Made by a program: the position numbers and the translations under genes
Assembly (NCBI GenBank): GCA_014529385.2
Contig: CM043953.1
Coordinates: 77,676,872 to 77,740,871, forward strand
Direction of reading: 5' to 3'
DNA: 64,000 nt
From: Adiantum capillus-veneris
Taxonomy: Eukaryota > Streptophyta > Polypodiopsida > Polypodiales > Pteridaceae
Notes under the pieces: generated by a model
The model's input: only the letters and a program-made list of their open reading frames with translations
The model's database searches: none
What the model was told of the DNA's origin: nothing
Shown here: positions 21,518-33,435 of the stretch, in pieces
How the letters are laid out: the number at the start of each line of letters is the position of its first letter
How positions within the stretch are numbered: the first letter of the stretch is position 1

Positions 21518-23182
21518 TGTCATAAAATATAATATCTAACTTTACCAAATGATTTTCTCATATTAAACTTATCATTTGATATGGGAAGATAAAAGGGGAA
21601 AAGAGCTAGAATAGAGATATGTGCTTCTAGACCTGTCTCAGCAAGGGACCAAAAGGAGAGATTGTTAAATCTCAATAGAGGTCCAAAAGGAGATGGTCTA
21701 CCAAAGAGAAATGTGCAATAAGTGCTTCTATACTTATATCAGCAGGGGACTAAGAGGAGAGATAGTTACATCTCAATAGGGGTCCAAAAGGAGATAGTCT
21801 ATCAAAGAGCAACGTGCATCTAATGGAGCTTAGACCTTAGGGTTAGCTTCATTAAAGACCTCCAAAGGTTAGTGTTAAAAGTCCTTAGACCTTAGGCAAG
21901 CTAGGGTTGTGCTTGAGGTGGGAATCCGGCCCAAGCTTGAGGTGCTTTTCATGCTTGGTGACTGAGGTGCTTGTCATGCTTGACGAGTGAGGTGCTTGAG
22001 GTGCTTGTCGTGCTTGCTGACTAAGGTGCTTGAGGTGCTTGTCATGCTTGATGAGGAAGGTGCTTGAGAAGCTTCCCATGCATGGGGGGTAAGGTGCTTG
22101 AGTCAAAAAGAGACCCTACAAAGGAGGGGAAAAGCCCCAAAGTTAGGGGAATCTTTGACTTAACCTCCCACTCACCCAAAGGCAGCCCCTTTCTCAAGGG
22201 GCACATGGACACATGTCAAGCTCTCCTTATGCTTAGCCACATGGTGTGCTTGAATCCTATTGGCTTGGCTAAAGAGGGGTCCAATGAGCTTCTAGTTCAA
22301 TTCAACAAATATCTAGATATTTCCAAGTTCTCTCTCTCAAAGAGGTAAGGAAGACACTTGTCCTAATGCTACCCATGTTGCTTGAAATGCATTATGCACG
22401 TGATTGGATAGGCTTAGAGGGGTCCAATGAGCTTCAAGCTTGAGCTACAAGGAAGGGGTGTGCTTGGGGGTATACACTCTCTCACACACTCATTTTTCAC
22501 ACATTCTCACTTGGTGAAAGTGGAAGAACTCCATCTTCTTCTCCAAGCTTGTTGAGAAGTTGAGAGCCTACACCAACACTCTTGGCTATGGAATGCAAAT
22601 TCAACCAAGAGCCATGATTCAATGCTTAAGCTTGCCATCTTCTCCATCTTCATTACTATGCTATTATATGCTAGCAAGAAGAGTGATGATAAGTGAGGAA
22701 CTATTTCTTTCTCCTATGAATGTTTCTTCTTCCTCTACCCTACCCTCATTTCCCGCTATCTCTCTCCAACTTTGAAGGTGTTTGAGGCCTCGAGACTGAG
22801 GCCGGGGATGGTTAATGCTTTCTATAAAATCTATGTTATGTTCGTGATGCATGAAGCTTTCCATCTTCATTGCATCACCTAGGTCACAAGGAACACAAAG
22901 ATTATATTATACCAAGTCTTTCTTTATGGGAGAATCTATAATACAAAAGCCTATTGGAGGGGGGACTGGCTCCACATGAATCCGGTCCTCAACTATTGTA
23001 AAGTTCTCTTAACTCTGTCTCTTGCAAAAGTATTGTTCATGCCAAGTTAATTAAGTATAATGGTTATGTTGCTACCTCTAATTAAGTTCACCCTCTATGT
23101 TCTCAAAGTAGTCTCACAAAAATGCTCTCTTTAATTCTCCTAATTCCGTTATCCTCAAAGTTCATATGCCATTTCCATTACA
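21518..23182 (+). mobile_element. Gypsy-1 5' LTR
   Basis: It starts TGTCATAAAATATAATATCT and ends CATTTCCATTACA (1,665 bp). It is collinear with the Gypsy-2 LTRs (28145-35020 and 44952-46551), though clearly diverged. It contains eight GGTGCTT units between about 21930 and 22110. It is followed one base later by a primer-binding site. No matching 3' LTR was found in the window. Confidence 0.85.
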
Positions 23183-23183
23183 C

Positions 23184-23195
23184 TGGTATCTGAGC
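23184..23195 (+). other. Gypsy-1 primer-binding site
   Basis: TGGTATCTGAGC, one mismatch from TGGTATCAGAGC, the complement of the 3' end of plant initiator tRNA-Met. It sits one base after the LTR end. Confidence 0.8.
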
Positions 23196-23610
23196 TATTG
23201 GCTTCTCTTTTCTTGCTTAAGAAGAGAGGTCCTTAAGTTGCCCATGAAAGGTTGGGCCTGTTTATTGCAATAAGGTAAGTAAGGTAAGTGGGACAGGGAT
23301 CTATTATCTTGGTTGAGAAGGACTTAGTTCGAGTTACACCGTTGGGAACTATAGTCTTAATAATGGAACTCGGGGCTTTAACCATTATTGAGCTACTAGT
23401 AAGCTCAATAGGAACTATAATCGACCGAGCAATGTTAGACCTTTTCCACTAATCTTTGCAATCAACAGTGTCTAAACCACGGGTGTGGCTGTTTGAGAAC
23501 TGATTTTCAAAGGTAAAGAAGAGTTGCCACTAAGGTTTTTGAGAGTACCAAAGCACAAAGTAACTTATACTTAAGCTTAATTAGCATGACAGACAATAAT
23601 TAAGAGAGTA

Positions 23611-25600
23611 GAATGAATATTGACAACTTTGATTTTGCACATATGATGCCTCCATGTTTGTTCATTATCTTGTTACTAGGTTGCAACAAGCTATTGACAA
23701 CCCTCCTTTGCAAGCCGAAGTTACTCAACAACTTCGTGCTCATGGGATTTTCTTTCCTCTCCAAGAGAAGAGAGAGCTTAGGAGGCCTCTTGATGAGACC
23801 CCCAAAGAAGACTCTCTCCCATACGAGAGGAGGAATCCAAAGAACAAGAAAGTAATGAATCCCTAAGTTCCTCAAAAGATGTGGCTCCATGAAGATGGCG
23901 GTCTAGACGATCGCCAACTCCTCCCAAGGGGAAACGGTCAACCCATAGTCCTTCTCCTTGTCACTCCAAAAGGGAAGAGAGGAAACAAAGGAAGAAAAGG
24001 GTAAGAAATAGGTCACCCTCTTCTTCTTCTTCTTCAACTTCCTCCTCTTTCGACAAAAGCAATAGCTATTCTCCTAGAGAATACAGGAGGGGAGGAAATC
24101 ACAAATCTTACCATGCATGGCGAAGGTCCCAAAAGCTCAAGAAGTCCAAAGAGGGAGGAAAGAGTATCTCCTTTCTCACCTATGATGGCACCTTTGGTGC
24201 TACCAACAAAGTATTGGCCTTCATCCAGCAATTCGATGCGTCCTTTGGAGACAAGGGCTTCACGGAGTCCTCCAAGCTACATCATGTAGCTATGCACTTC
24301 TAGAAATCTGCTCGTCAATGGTGGGCTAGCCTTCGTGGCAATGGCAAAGCCCCAAAGACATGGAAAACTCTACGCATTTCCATCACGAAGCAATTCCTTG
24401 CAAGCGATGCAAAGGACAAAGTGCTTACCGAATGATGGCGGAGTTTGAAGCTTCTCCCCCGTGAGTCTATTCACAAACATGTGGACAAGTTTTGCGATTT
24501 ACATCTCAAGGCTACTGTCTTTCAAAAAATAGACTTCGTCAAGCAAAAGCAACAATTATGTGCGGGATTACTTGAATAAATGTCCGAGTATGTCAACTCC
24601 CAACGACCTTATTCTATCACGGAAGTAATCCACCACTCTATAGTTGCTTCGCGCATCAATTTCAAACAAGTGGCTAAAAGGAATGCCAAGCCCATGGAAA
24701 ACAAATATCAAAATGAAGCAAAGGGGAAGAACAATGCCCAAAACTCTTCCCAAGGAAATTCCAACAACAATCGGTCCAAGGAGAAGGGATTTTACAAAGG
24801 TAAATATAAACCCTCTCCTACAAAGTTAGAAGCTTTTCGTAAGGACCACAAATGCTTTAAGTGTGGGGAGTAAAGACATGGCTATCGTTCTTGCCCCAAA
24901 AGAAATATCCGCAATGAGACTCCTAGATCTTCCATGATCGAAGCTCCAAAAGAAGACGTTCATTGCAAAGGATCGCCTCTTTCCTATGCTTGGAGAAAGA
25001 ATGATGCCTTCATCTTGTTTGACCCTGGCTCTACTCAAAATTCCATATCAACGGAGTTGGCCACCAATTACACATTCAAGCTCATGAGATGGGAGATGTG
25101 GTTGTAGCCGATGAAGCCTTCAAGGGGCAAGAAGCCACAGTTACTCCCTTGATTGGGAAATTGAGGCTTCATGTCCAAGGCTATGTTGACAAAGAGGATT
25201 ACTTCATCTCTTCTCTCAAACATGAGGATGTTATCGTTGGGGCACCATGGTTTAACCGCTTGGCTTCCAACATGAAGTTCCCTGAAAGGAGAATCTACTT
25301 CACCTACAAGGAAAAGAGCATGTACATAGATGCTAATGAGTAGGGGAACACTATATCCCTAGTAAGTATGCTTGCTATTGATAAGTCCATGAAAAGCTCT
25401 ACTTCTGCGTATATGATTTTTGTTAGAGAATCTGTCAATGATTCTAATGTTTTCACAAGTAGCAATAAAGGGAATCAAAAGAAATTAGAGTTGTCTAATT
25501 TTCTACATGGATTCCAAGATGTTTTCATTAATGACATCCCTAGTGAGCTACCTCCAAAAAGAGGGATGATGACCATGCAATAGAGCTTCTACCAGGAAGC
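23611..25600 (+). pseudogene. Gypsy-1 gag and protease, decayed
   Basis: In order: a gag start (MNIDNFDF, 23613), the Ser/Arg-rich linker around 24000-24060, the capsid-like region (LTYDGTFGATNKVLAFIQQF near 24177-24236), the zinc knuckle beginning HKCFKCGE (near 24849, followed by a stop), and an aspartic-protease start ILFDPGSTQ (about 25013-25039). The protease body is at 25089-25343 and a linker ends at about 25600. Stops occur at CTTC-TAG (24300), GAA-TGA (24433) and elsewhere, with several frame changes. The protein is close to Gypsy-2 throughout. At 25601 the Gypsy-2-like sequence ends abruptly and a different reverse transcriptase begins. Confidence 0.8.
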
Positions 25601-26356
25601 ATCATCGATAGTGTCTTACATCCCTATCTTGGAAAATTTGTTGTGGTTTTCCTTGATGACATTCTCATTTACAGTAAGACTGAAGATGAACACATATAAC
25701 ACTTATGATTAGTGTTTGAACAGCTACGAACTCATGCTCTGTATGCTAAGCCAAGCAAGGACGATTTCTTTAAAACAAAGATACATTACCTCGGTCATGT
25801 GATCTCTTATTTTGGCATCAAGATGGACACTGACAAGGTCGCTGCCATTCTTCGATGGCTACATTCCAACACGGTTGAGGAGCTTCAAGTCTTCTTAGGC
25901 ATGGCTTGATTTTATCGACAATATATCCTGATTATGCCAAAATAATTGTTCCTATGACGAATCAACTTAAAGCAAAAGGTAAGACCTTTTCTTAGGAAGA
26001 AGCACAAAACGCAGTTTTGAACAGCTTAAGGTAGTTGTGCCACTACTCCCATCCTAGCAATCGTTGACCCACTTAAGCCGTTTGTGGTAGAGATTGATGC
26101 TAGTGATAAAGCAATTGGTGTGATACTTCTCTAGGAGGGACAACCTATAGCCTTTGAAAGCAAAAAGTTGGATAGAGCTCAAGAGAATTATTTTGTCTAT
26201 GAGAGGGAGCTATACGCCATAGTTCACGTTTTACGAAAGTGGTGACAATATCTATATGATGTCGAGTTTGAAGTGGTTTTTGACCATGAGAGTATAAAAT
26301 GGTTTACTACTCAAACGGGCTTGCAGGGTCGTAAAGCTAGATGGGTGGAGATCCTT
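25601..26356 (+). pseudogene. Gypsy-3 reverse transcriptase (C-terminal) and RNase H fragment
   Basis: It starts inside the RT domain with [14 protein letters not shown] (active-site DD at about 25655), followed by the KIHYLGHVISYFGIK block (25782-25826). RNase H follows with EIDASDKAIGVILL, ENYFVYERELYAIVHVLRKW and FDHESIKWFT (26186-26306). Stops are scattered. It differs strongly from the equivalent part of Gypsy-2, so it is a different family from Gypsy-1. It is cut at 26357 by Copia-1. The integrase at 47449-48735 is probably the other side of the same element. Confidence 0.7.
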
Positions 26357-28144
26357 TGTTGGAATTAGGGTTGCAGAGAAACACACACAGCTTGGAGAAG
26401 ATGAAGGAAGCTCAAGGCACACAATAGAGAGTGTATTACTAAGTGTGCAATGGAAAAGATAGATAGCCCTAGAGTGATGGGCGTATATACAATGCACAGG
26501 GGAAAAAACCTCCTAAAGAGGGAAAAAATGCCCCGACGGTCCTAGTGTGTTCACACACATCACTACCACATGTATATGGTAACAAATCCCCCCTAGAGTG
26601 ATGCGGTGAACGAGAGCTGGCACATGAGTAAAGGGAAGTGCCGTGCCCTGAGGACAGGATCAGTCCACAAAGGGGAGTAAGCCCAAAGCTTTGCGGAAAG
26701 CTTCAAGCTTCTCACGAGACAATAGATCTGCAAGGTTGTCCTGTGTTGGCACATAAGCCAAGCTGATCTCTCCTGCTGAGAGCCTCTCCCTGACATAATG
26801 GTAATGCACCTCAATGTGCTTTGTGCGAGCATGAAAAACTGGGTTCCTCGCAACTGCCAATGCGCTCTGACTGTCAGTGTAGATAGTGTTGGCAGTGTCC
26901 TGTCCAACACCCAAATCAGCCATAAGGCGTCTGAGCCATACACACTCAATCGTAGCTGTGAAGACTGCCCTGTACTCAGCCTCACAACTCGAAGTGGCCA
27001 CAGTAGGTTGCTTCTTGCTCAACCATGATATACATGAACTGCTAAGCATGAAACAAAAACCACTTGTGGACACTCTCGTGTCAAAACAACGAGCCCAATC
27101 TGAGTCCGAAAAAGCATGTAAGTCTGGCGTCAATGATCCCCCCTTGGGATAAAACAAGCCAAGATGTAAAGTGCCACTAAGGTAGCGAAAAATTCTCTTG
27201 ACAGCCTGCCAATGCTTAGACCCTGGGCTATGCATAAATCTGCTGACCTGTGAGACTGCAAACTGAATATCCAGCCTCGTGTTGCATACATAAATGAGGC
27301 AGCCAATAGCAGTTTGGTAAAGAGTGACATCAGCAGGATCGCCAGCATCATGTAGACTCAACTTCAAACCTGTTTCCATGGGAGTGGCAATAGGTTTGCA
27401 ATCCTCAAGTCCAAACTTACATAGCAATGTCTCTATGTCACTTTTCTAACACAAGGCAATACCACCATCACACTGCTTAAACTATATACCCAAGTAATGA
27501 TGCAACAACCCCAAATCTTTCATCTTGAAAGTAGCATTCAAATCAGCCTTAAATTCAGCAATATGTCTCTCATTTGGTCCAGTGATCAGCAAATCATCAA
27601 CATAAAGAACCACAATGAGAAATACATCACCCTCACGCTTTACATACAATGTGCTTTCTGTTGGACTATTACAAAAGCCTTGTTTGACCAAATGAGTGTC
27701 AGCTTTCTCATACCAAGCACGAGGAGATTGCTTCAACCCATACAAAGCCTTGTTACATTTGCACACTTTGTCCTCTTGTCCTTTTATGACAAAACCGCGA
27801 GGCTGCGTTACAGAAACTTCCTCAAATATGTCACCATTCAAGAAAGCAGTAACAATGTCTGATTGATGTACATCCCAACCAAAATGAGCTGCCAATGCAC
27901 ATAGAAAATGTATAGTAGTCATACGACAAGTGGGAGCAAAAGTCTCTTCATAATCTATGCCTTTTTGCTGTGCATAACTTTGCAACAAGTAGAGCCTTAT
28001 GGCGATCGATCTCACCATCTTGCTTGCGTTTCAACTTGTAAACCCACTTCGTACCAATGGCCTTTTTGCCAGGAGGCAAATCACATAAAGTCCATGTGTC
28101 ATTTTCTATAAGTGCATCATATTCTGATTGCATGGCAGCCATCC
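26357..28144 (-). mobile_element. Copia-1 left part: 3' LTR and RT/RNase H (minus strand)
   Basis: Minus-strand Copia element. Its 3' LTR is 26357-26584 (228 bp; on plus it starts TGTTGGAATTAGGG and ends ATATGGTAACA), next to a polypurine tract (plus CCCCCCTAG). RNase H and RT follow at 26660-28142 with CISWLSKKQPTVATSSCEAE, the active site LYVDDLLITG, and DVHQSDIVTAFLNGD. A stop interrupts near 27427-27450 and a frameshift near 27980 is shared with Copia-2. The element is interrupted at 28144/28145 by Gypsy-2 and resumes at 46552. It is the same family as Copia-2. Confidence 0.9.
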
Positions 28145-28278
28145 TGTCATAAAATCTAATATCTAATATCTAACCAACCCAAATGATTTTCTCATATTAA
28201 ATTGATCACTTAATGTGGGAGAATAAACGGGAACAAGTGTTAAGATATAGACATGTGCTTATAGATCTATCTCAACAC

Positions 28279-28505
28279 TGTTACCATATACATGTTGTAG
28301 TGATGTGTGTGAACACACTAGGACGGCCCGGGCATTTTTTCCCTCTTTAGGAGGTTTTTTCCCCCGTGCATTGTATATATGCCCATCACTCTAGGGCTAT
28401 CCATCTTTCCATTGCACACTAAGTAACACACTCTCTATTGTGTGCCTTGAGCTTCCTTCGTCTTCTCCAAGCTGTGTGTGTTTCTCTGCAACCCTAATTC
28501 CAACA
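28279..28505 (+). repeat. Copia-2 5' LTR
   Basis: 227 bp, TG..CA. It differs from the 3' copy at roughly 8-9 positions by eye, clustered in the first 55 bases. Confidence 0.93.
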
Positions 28506-28507
28506 AT

Positions 28508-28519
28508 TGGTATCAGAAC
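28508..28519 (+). other. Copia-2 primer-binding site
   Basis: TGGTATCAGAAC, two bases after the 5' LTR, complementary (one mismatch) to the 3' end of initiator tRNA-Met. Confidence 0.85.
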
Positions 28520-28866
28520 AGGTCATGTCCTCTCGGGCTTAGTCGCCAGCTGCTCCAGCACACGCCTGCTCACTTTCTCCGATTTCAGTGAGCTTTGGCG
28601 AGCTTCGCAGGTCGACAAAATTTTTGGGAAAACTCGAAGAGCTTGGTCTGCTCAGAATTTTGATTTGGGCTCATTTTCGCCTCCGTTTCCACTACAGGCA
28701 GTACTGCACAGGCTATTTCGTCATTTTGTGCAGAATTTCTGTCAGTGCCGTTTTCTGCATAACAGGTGCCTTATAGTCTTCTACGGTTTGTGCTATATAG
28801 CACAGGTTGTTCCCGCTCCATGTCTCCTATTTTCGGGCAATTTTCACATCAGGTGCAGCATTTACC

Positions 28867-30401
28867 ATGGCTGACAACAACAACACAGATGTGTTCAAGA
28901 TGTTTGCTGATGAGAACAGGTTGGATGGGGACAAGTACCCTATGTGGGCTTATATGATGCAACATGTTCTTGTGTCAAAGGGTGTCTGGAACATTGTGCA
29001 GGGCATTGATGTACGTCCTGGTTCTGAGGATGTAGGCGATGTTGAGGATGTTGCAGGTCTTGCTGCAAGGATTGCAGCTGTTAGAGTTGTTTTGCCTACG
29101 GCAGAACAAGCTAGTTGGGATGTTAAGGATGCGCAGTCTCATGCATTGATTGCGTTGTCTGTGAAGCGCACCATTGTTCCTCACATCCTTCATCAAAATC
29201 TGCAAAACAGGCTAGGGATATTCTAGCAGGTCTTTATGTAAGCCGCAATGAGGCTAAAATTGCTTTGCTGCGTAAAGAGCTAGAGTCAAAGATTATGCAT
29301 GAGGAAGATGATATGGACACTTTCCTTGCTAGTGTCAAGGATATCAATGAGCAACTTATTTCTGCAGGTGAAGTTATTTCAGACAGTTCCCTTGTGCAGA
29401 CTGTTCTTGATGCCTTACCAGATTCTTACCAGACTTTTGCTAGTACTTGGAGACTTATGACCCAAGGAAATCCAGAAGTTGTCAAGTTTGATGCATTATG
29501 CACATTGCTGTTGCAAGAGTCACTGTCCAGAAAAAACAGGACTAGACAGCGTGCAATTGAACAGGCTTTTATTGCTTCTCAAAGAAAGGGTGGTAACAGC
29601 AATGCAGCCACTTCTTATGGTTCTGCTGCGAGTGGCAAACATTATGTTCCTAATGCTTCTGCTGGCAGCAATTCGTCTAGAAATTCTGGTGATAAGGGCA
29701 AAAAGAAGATGCGTTGCCATTATTGTAAAGCCAATGATCACTTGATCAAGTCGTGTCCTATGTTGAAGGCCAAAGAGGCTAAGAAGAAAGAGGGTGGTTC
29801 CACTGCAAATGCTAATTCCACTACAAATGCACCCATTGTTGAGTCTTCTGTGAAAGGAGAGTGTGTTGCTGATGTTGATGCAGAATGGGCTTTTAGCGCA
29901 GAGTGCACTTACAATCCTGCTCTCCATGATGCATGCTTGTCAGTTGTTGCTGCAGATTCACATGTGTGGTATTTCGACAGTGGTGCTACAAAGCACATTA
30001 CCTCACATCGTGAATTGTTTACCTCTCTTGAGTCTGTCCCTCATGGGAATTCAATCACTTGTGCCAACAACGCCTCTTATCCAGTTCAAGGAGTTGGAAA
30101 GATTGTGCTCACTGCTGCTAATGGCAGTTCCTTCACACTTGTTGATGCACTTTATGTACCTGGGATCAAGAAGAATCTCTTGTCTGTATCCGCACTTGTT
30201 AGACTTGGACTTGTAGTCAAATTTGTGGATGACAGATGTACAATTTATGATCTCAGTTTTGGTGATGAAATTGTTGCATCTGGCCTTTTGTGCCGTGGGC
30301 TGTATAAGCTCACTTTGTATGACAAGTGTGGACAAAATTTTGTAAATGCTGTTGCAAAATTTCATATGCAAAACTTTGGCATGCACGTTTTGGTCATTTG
30401 A
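28867..30401 (+). pseudogene. Copia-2 gag and protease
   Basis: Gag starts at ATG 28867 (MADNNNTDVFKMF) and shows YPMWAYMMQHVLVSKGVWN, as in plant Copia gag. A frameshift near 29205 ends the first frame at 29226, and the reading resumes with LAGLYVSRNEAKIALLRKEL. A CCHC zinc knuckle (CHYCKANDHLIKSC) lies at about 29715-29756. The aspartic protease active site is WYFDSGATKHIT at about 29968-30003. The frame closes at 30401 after another shift, where the integrase frame has already begun. Confidence 0.88.
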
Positions 30402-31396
30402 ATTTTGCCAGTTTGTTGCGTTTGCAGAAATCTGATATCGTTGCTTCTTTGCCGCCTCTTGAAGCACCTTTGAAACATGTTTGTGAAGGCTGTATTTTGG
30501 GTAAGATGCAGCGTTCTAAGTTTCCAAAGGATGGTTCAGTTTGGGCCACATGCAAGTTGCAGCTTGTGCACAGTGATGTTTGTGGGCCCATGAAAACTCC
30601 GTCCTTGGGCAATTACCTGTACTTCGTGACTTTCATTGATGATTACTCCAGGCATGCATGGGTATTTCCGCTTAAAGCGAAGTCCGAAGTTTTTATGTGC
30701 TTCAAACAATTTCTGGCTATGGCCGAAAATGTCTCGAAATGTACTATGGGCACCCTCCGTTCCGATCGAGGGGGGGAGTATATGTCTCATGAATTTAATG
30801 CATTTCTGGCTAGTCGTGGGATAAAACACCAATGTACAGTGCCTTATACAACTCAGCAAAATGGTGTTGCTGAGAGGAAAAACAGGTCACTGACGGAAAT
30901 GGCACGATGTATGGTCAAAAGTCAAGCTTTGCCGCATTATTTTTGGCTTGAGGCCATTATGTGTGCCACTTATGTACTTAACAGGTGTCCTACGAAAGCT
31001 TTGCAGTCTATTACTCCATATGAACCATGGCATGATAGAAAACCTTCTATTGAGCACATGCGTGTTTTTGGCTGTTTGGCATATGCTTTGGTGCCACAAG
31101 TGCAGCGTAGAAAATTGGATGATAAGGCTGTCAAATGTATTTTTGTTGGTTATAGTGCTGAAAGCAAAGGTTACAAGTTGTATCATCCGCAAACAAAACG
31201 TATTCTGGTTTCTCGGGATGTAGTGTTTGTGGAAGATTCTGTTCAGCCCTTGCTGTCATGTACTAGAGACAATAATGTAAGCTCACAGGACATTTATGAC
31301 ACTTTGTTGCCTCTTTTCAGTGGTGGAAATACGAATGTAAGTTCCAATGAGGCAAATGTACAGCCTATGGGGGTTTCTGAAAATGTTTTAGATTAG
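30326..31396 (+). pseudogene. Copia-2 integrase
   Basis: The pre-integrase zinc region LWHARFGHLN..CEGCILGKM (about 30377-30510) precedes the catalytic core. The D-D-E residues are visible in LVHSDVCGP, LRSDRGGEY and NGVAERKNRS (30565-30885). The frame ends at TAG 31394-31396. Copia-1 has CAG at the equivalent codon, so this is a nonsense mutation in Copia-2 only. Confidence 0.9.
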
Positions 31397-31465
31397 CCTA
31401 TTACTGATGCAGATGTACATGATGTACTTGATGAGGAAAGGGCTGAAAATGAGCAGGCTAGAGGT

Positions 31466-33128
31466 ATGCCAAAATGGCTGGTGCACACTTTGCGTTACAG
31501 TAAAATGGATGCACCTTTGTCTAGTCGTACTCGTTCAGGCTCTCGCCATGCATCTTATGCATCAGATTGTTATGCTTTGGCTGTGTCTAGCTTACATGAT
31601 GTTGAGGAGCCTCTGACTTTTGATAAAGCACAAAATTCAGAAAATTGGATGGCTGCCATGCAATCAGAATATGATGCACTTATAGAAAATGACACATGGA
31701 CTTTATGTGATTTGCCTCCTGGCAAAAAGGCCATTGGTACAAAGTGGGTTTACAAGTTGAAACGCAAGCCGGATGGTGAGATCGATCGCCATGAGGCTCG
31801 ACTTGTTGCAAAGTTATGCACAACAAAAAGGCATAGATTATGAAGAGACTTTTGCTCCCACTTGTCATATGACTACTGTGCGTTTTCTATGTGCATTGGT
31901 AGCTCATTTTGGTTGGGATGTACATCAATCAGACATTGTTACTGCTTTCTTGAATGGTGACATATTTGAGGAAGTTTCTGTAACGCAGCCTCGCGGTTTT
32001 GTCATAAAAGGACAAGAGGACAAAGTGTGCAAATGTAACAAGGCTTTGTATGGGTTGAAGCAATATCCTCGTGCTTGGTATGAGAAAGCTGACACTCATT
32101 CGGTCAAACAAGGCTTTCGTAACAGTCCAACAGAAAGCACATTGTATGTAAAGCGTGAGGGTGATGTACTTCTCATTGTGGTTCTTTATGTTGATGATTT
32201 GCTGATCACTGGACCAAATGAGAGACACATTGCTGAATTTAAGGCTGATTTGAATGCTACTTTCAAGATGAAAGATTTGGGGCTGTTGCATTACTTGGGT
32301 ATACAGTTTAAGCAGTGTGATGGTGGTATTGCCTTGTGTCAGAAAAGTGGCATAGAGACATTGCTATGTAAGTTTGGACTTGAGGATTGCAAACCTATTG
32401 CCACTCCCATGGAAACAGGTTTGAAGTTGAGTCTACATGATGCTGGCGATCTTGCTGATGTCACTCTTTACCAAACTGCTGTTGGCTGCCTCATTTATGT
32501 ATGCAACACGAGGCCGGATATTCAGTTTGCAATCTCACAGGTCAGCAGATTTATGCATAGCCCAGGGTCTAAGCATTGGCAAGCTGTCAAGAGGATTTTC
32601 TGCTACCTTAGTGGCACTTTACATCTTGGCTTGTTTTATCCCAAGGGGGGATCATTGACGCCAGACTTACATGCTTTTTCGGACTTAGATTGGGCTCGTT
32701 GTTTTGACACGAGAGTGTCCACAAGTGGTTTTTGTTTCATGCTTAGCAGTTCATGTATATCATGGTTGAGCAAGAAGCAACCTACTGTGGCCACTTCGAG
32801 TTGTGAGGCTGAGTACAGGGCAGTCTTCACAGCTACGGTTGAGTGTGTATGGCTTAGACGCCTTATGGCTGATTTGGGTGTTGGACAGGACACTGCCAAC
32901 ACTATCTACACTGACAGTCAGAGCGCATTGGCAGTTGCGAGGAACCCAATTTTTCATGCTCGCACAAAGCACATTGAGGTGCATTACCACTATGTCAGGG
33001 AGAGGCTCTCAGCAGAAGAGATCAGCTTGGCTTATGTGCCAACACAGGACAACCTTGCAGATCTATTGTCTCGTGAGAAGCTTGAAGCTTTCCGCAAAGC
33101 TTTGGGCTTACTCCCCTTTGTGGACTGA
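31466..33128 (+). pseudogene. Copia-2 reverse transcriptase and RNase H
   Basis: RT starts with WMAAMQSEYDALIENDTW and KWVYKLKRKPDG, then shifts frame at about 31812 (two bases short after GCAAAG). It continues with DYEETFAPTC, DVHQSDIVTAFLNGDIFEE, the active site LYVDDLLITG (32186-32215), and RNase H with SGFCFMLSSSCISWLSKKQ and TDSQSALAVARNP. The frame is open to 33128. The same two-base deletion is present in Copia-1. Confidence 0.92.
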
Positions 33129-33203
33129 TCCTGTCCTCAGGGCATGGCACTTCCCTTTACTCATGTGCCAGCTCTCATTCATCGCATCACTCCAGGGGGG
33201 ATT

Positions 33204-33430
33204 TGTTACGTTATACATGTGGTAGTGATGTGTGTGAACACACTAGGACCGGCGGGGCATTTTTTCCCTCTTTAGGAGGTTTTTTCCCCCGTGCATTGTA
33301 TATACGCCCATCACTCTAGGGCTATCCATCTTTCCATTGCACACTAAGTAACACACTCTCTATTGTGTGCCTTAAGCTTCCTTCGTCTTCTCCAAGCTGT
33401 GTGTGTTTCTCTGCAACCCTAATTCCAACA
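33204..33430 (+). repeat. Copia-2 3' LTR
   Basis: 227 bp, TGTTACG..CCAACA, preceded by the polypurine tract CCAGGGGGGATT and followed by the AACAC target copy. Confidence 0.93.
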
Positions 33431-33435
33431 AACAC

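Larger units (their letters stand above)
28279..33430 (+). mobile_element. Copia-2, complete LTR retrotransposon nested in the Gypsy-2 5' LTR
   Basis: The LTRs are 28279-28505 and 33204-33430 (227 bp each; TGTTAC..CCAACA). They are flanked by AACAC at 28274-28278 and 33431-33435, a perfect 5-bp target duplication. The undisturbed site is visible in the Gypsy-2 3' LTR at about 45079-45090. The primer site is TGGTATCAGAAC at 28508 and the polypurine tract CCAGGGGGGATT precedes 33204. The order gag, protease, integrase, RT, RNase H defines Copia. A gag frameshift, a protease/integrase frameshift, a stop at 31394-31396 and a frameshift at about 31812 disable the polyprotein. Confidence 0.95.

Noticed and set aside
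21930-22110. Regularly spaced GGTGCTTGA repeats as a CRISPR-like array
   Set aside because: The repeats are short, diverged and within an LTR of a plant retrotransposon; spacers are not unique and no cas genes exist.
31773-33128. Longest intact reading in the window (451 codons) as a host gene
   Set aside because: It is the Copia-2 reverse transcriptase/RNase H, enclosed by matching LTRs and a target duplication.
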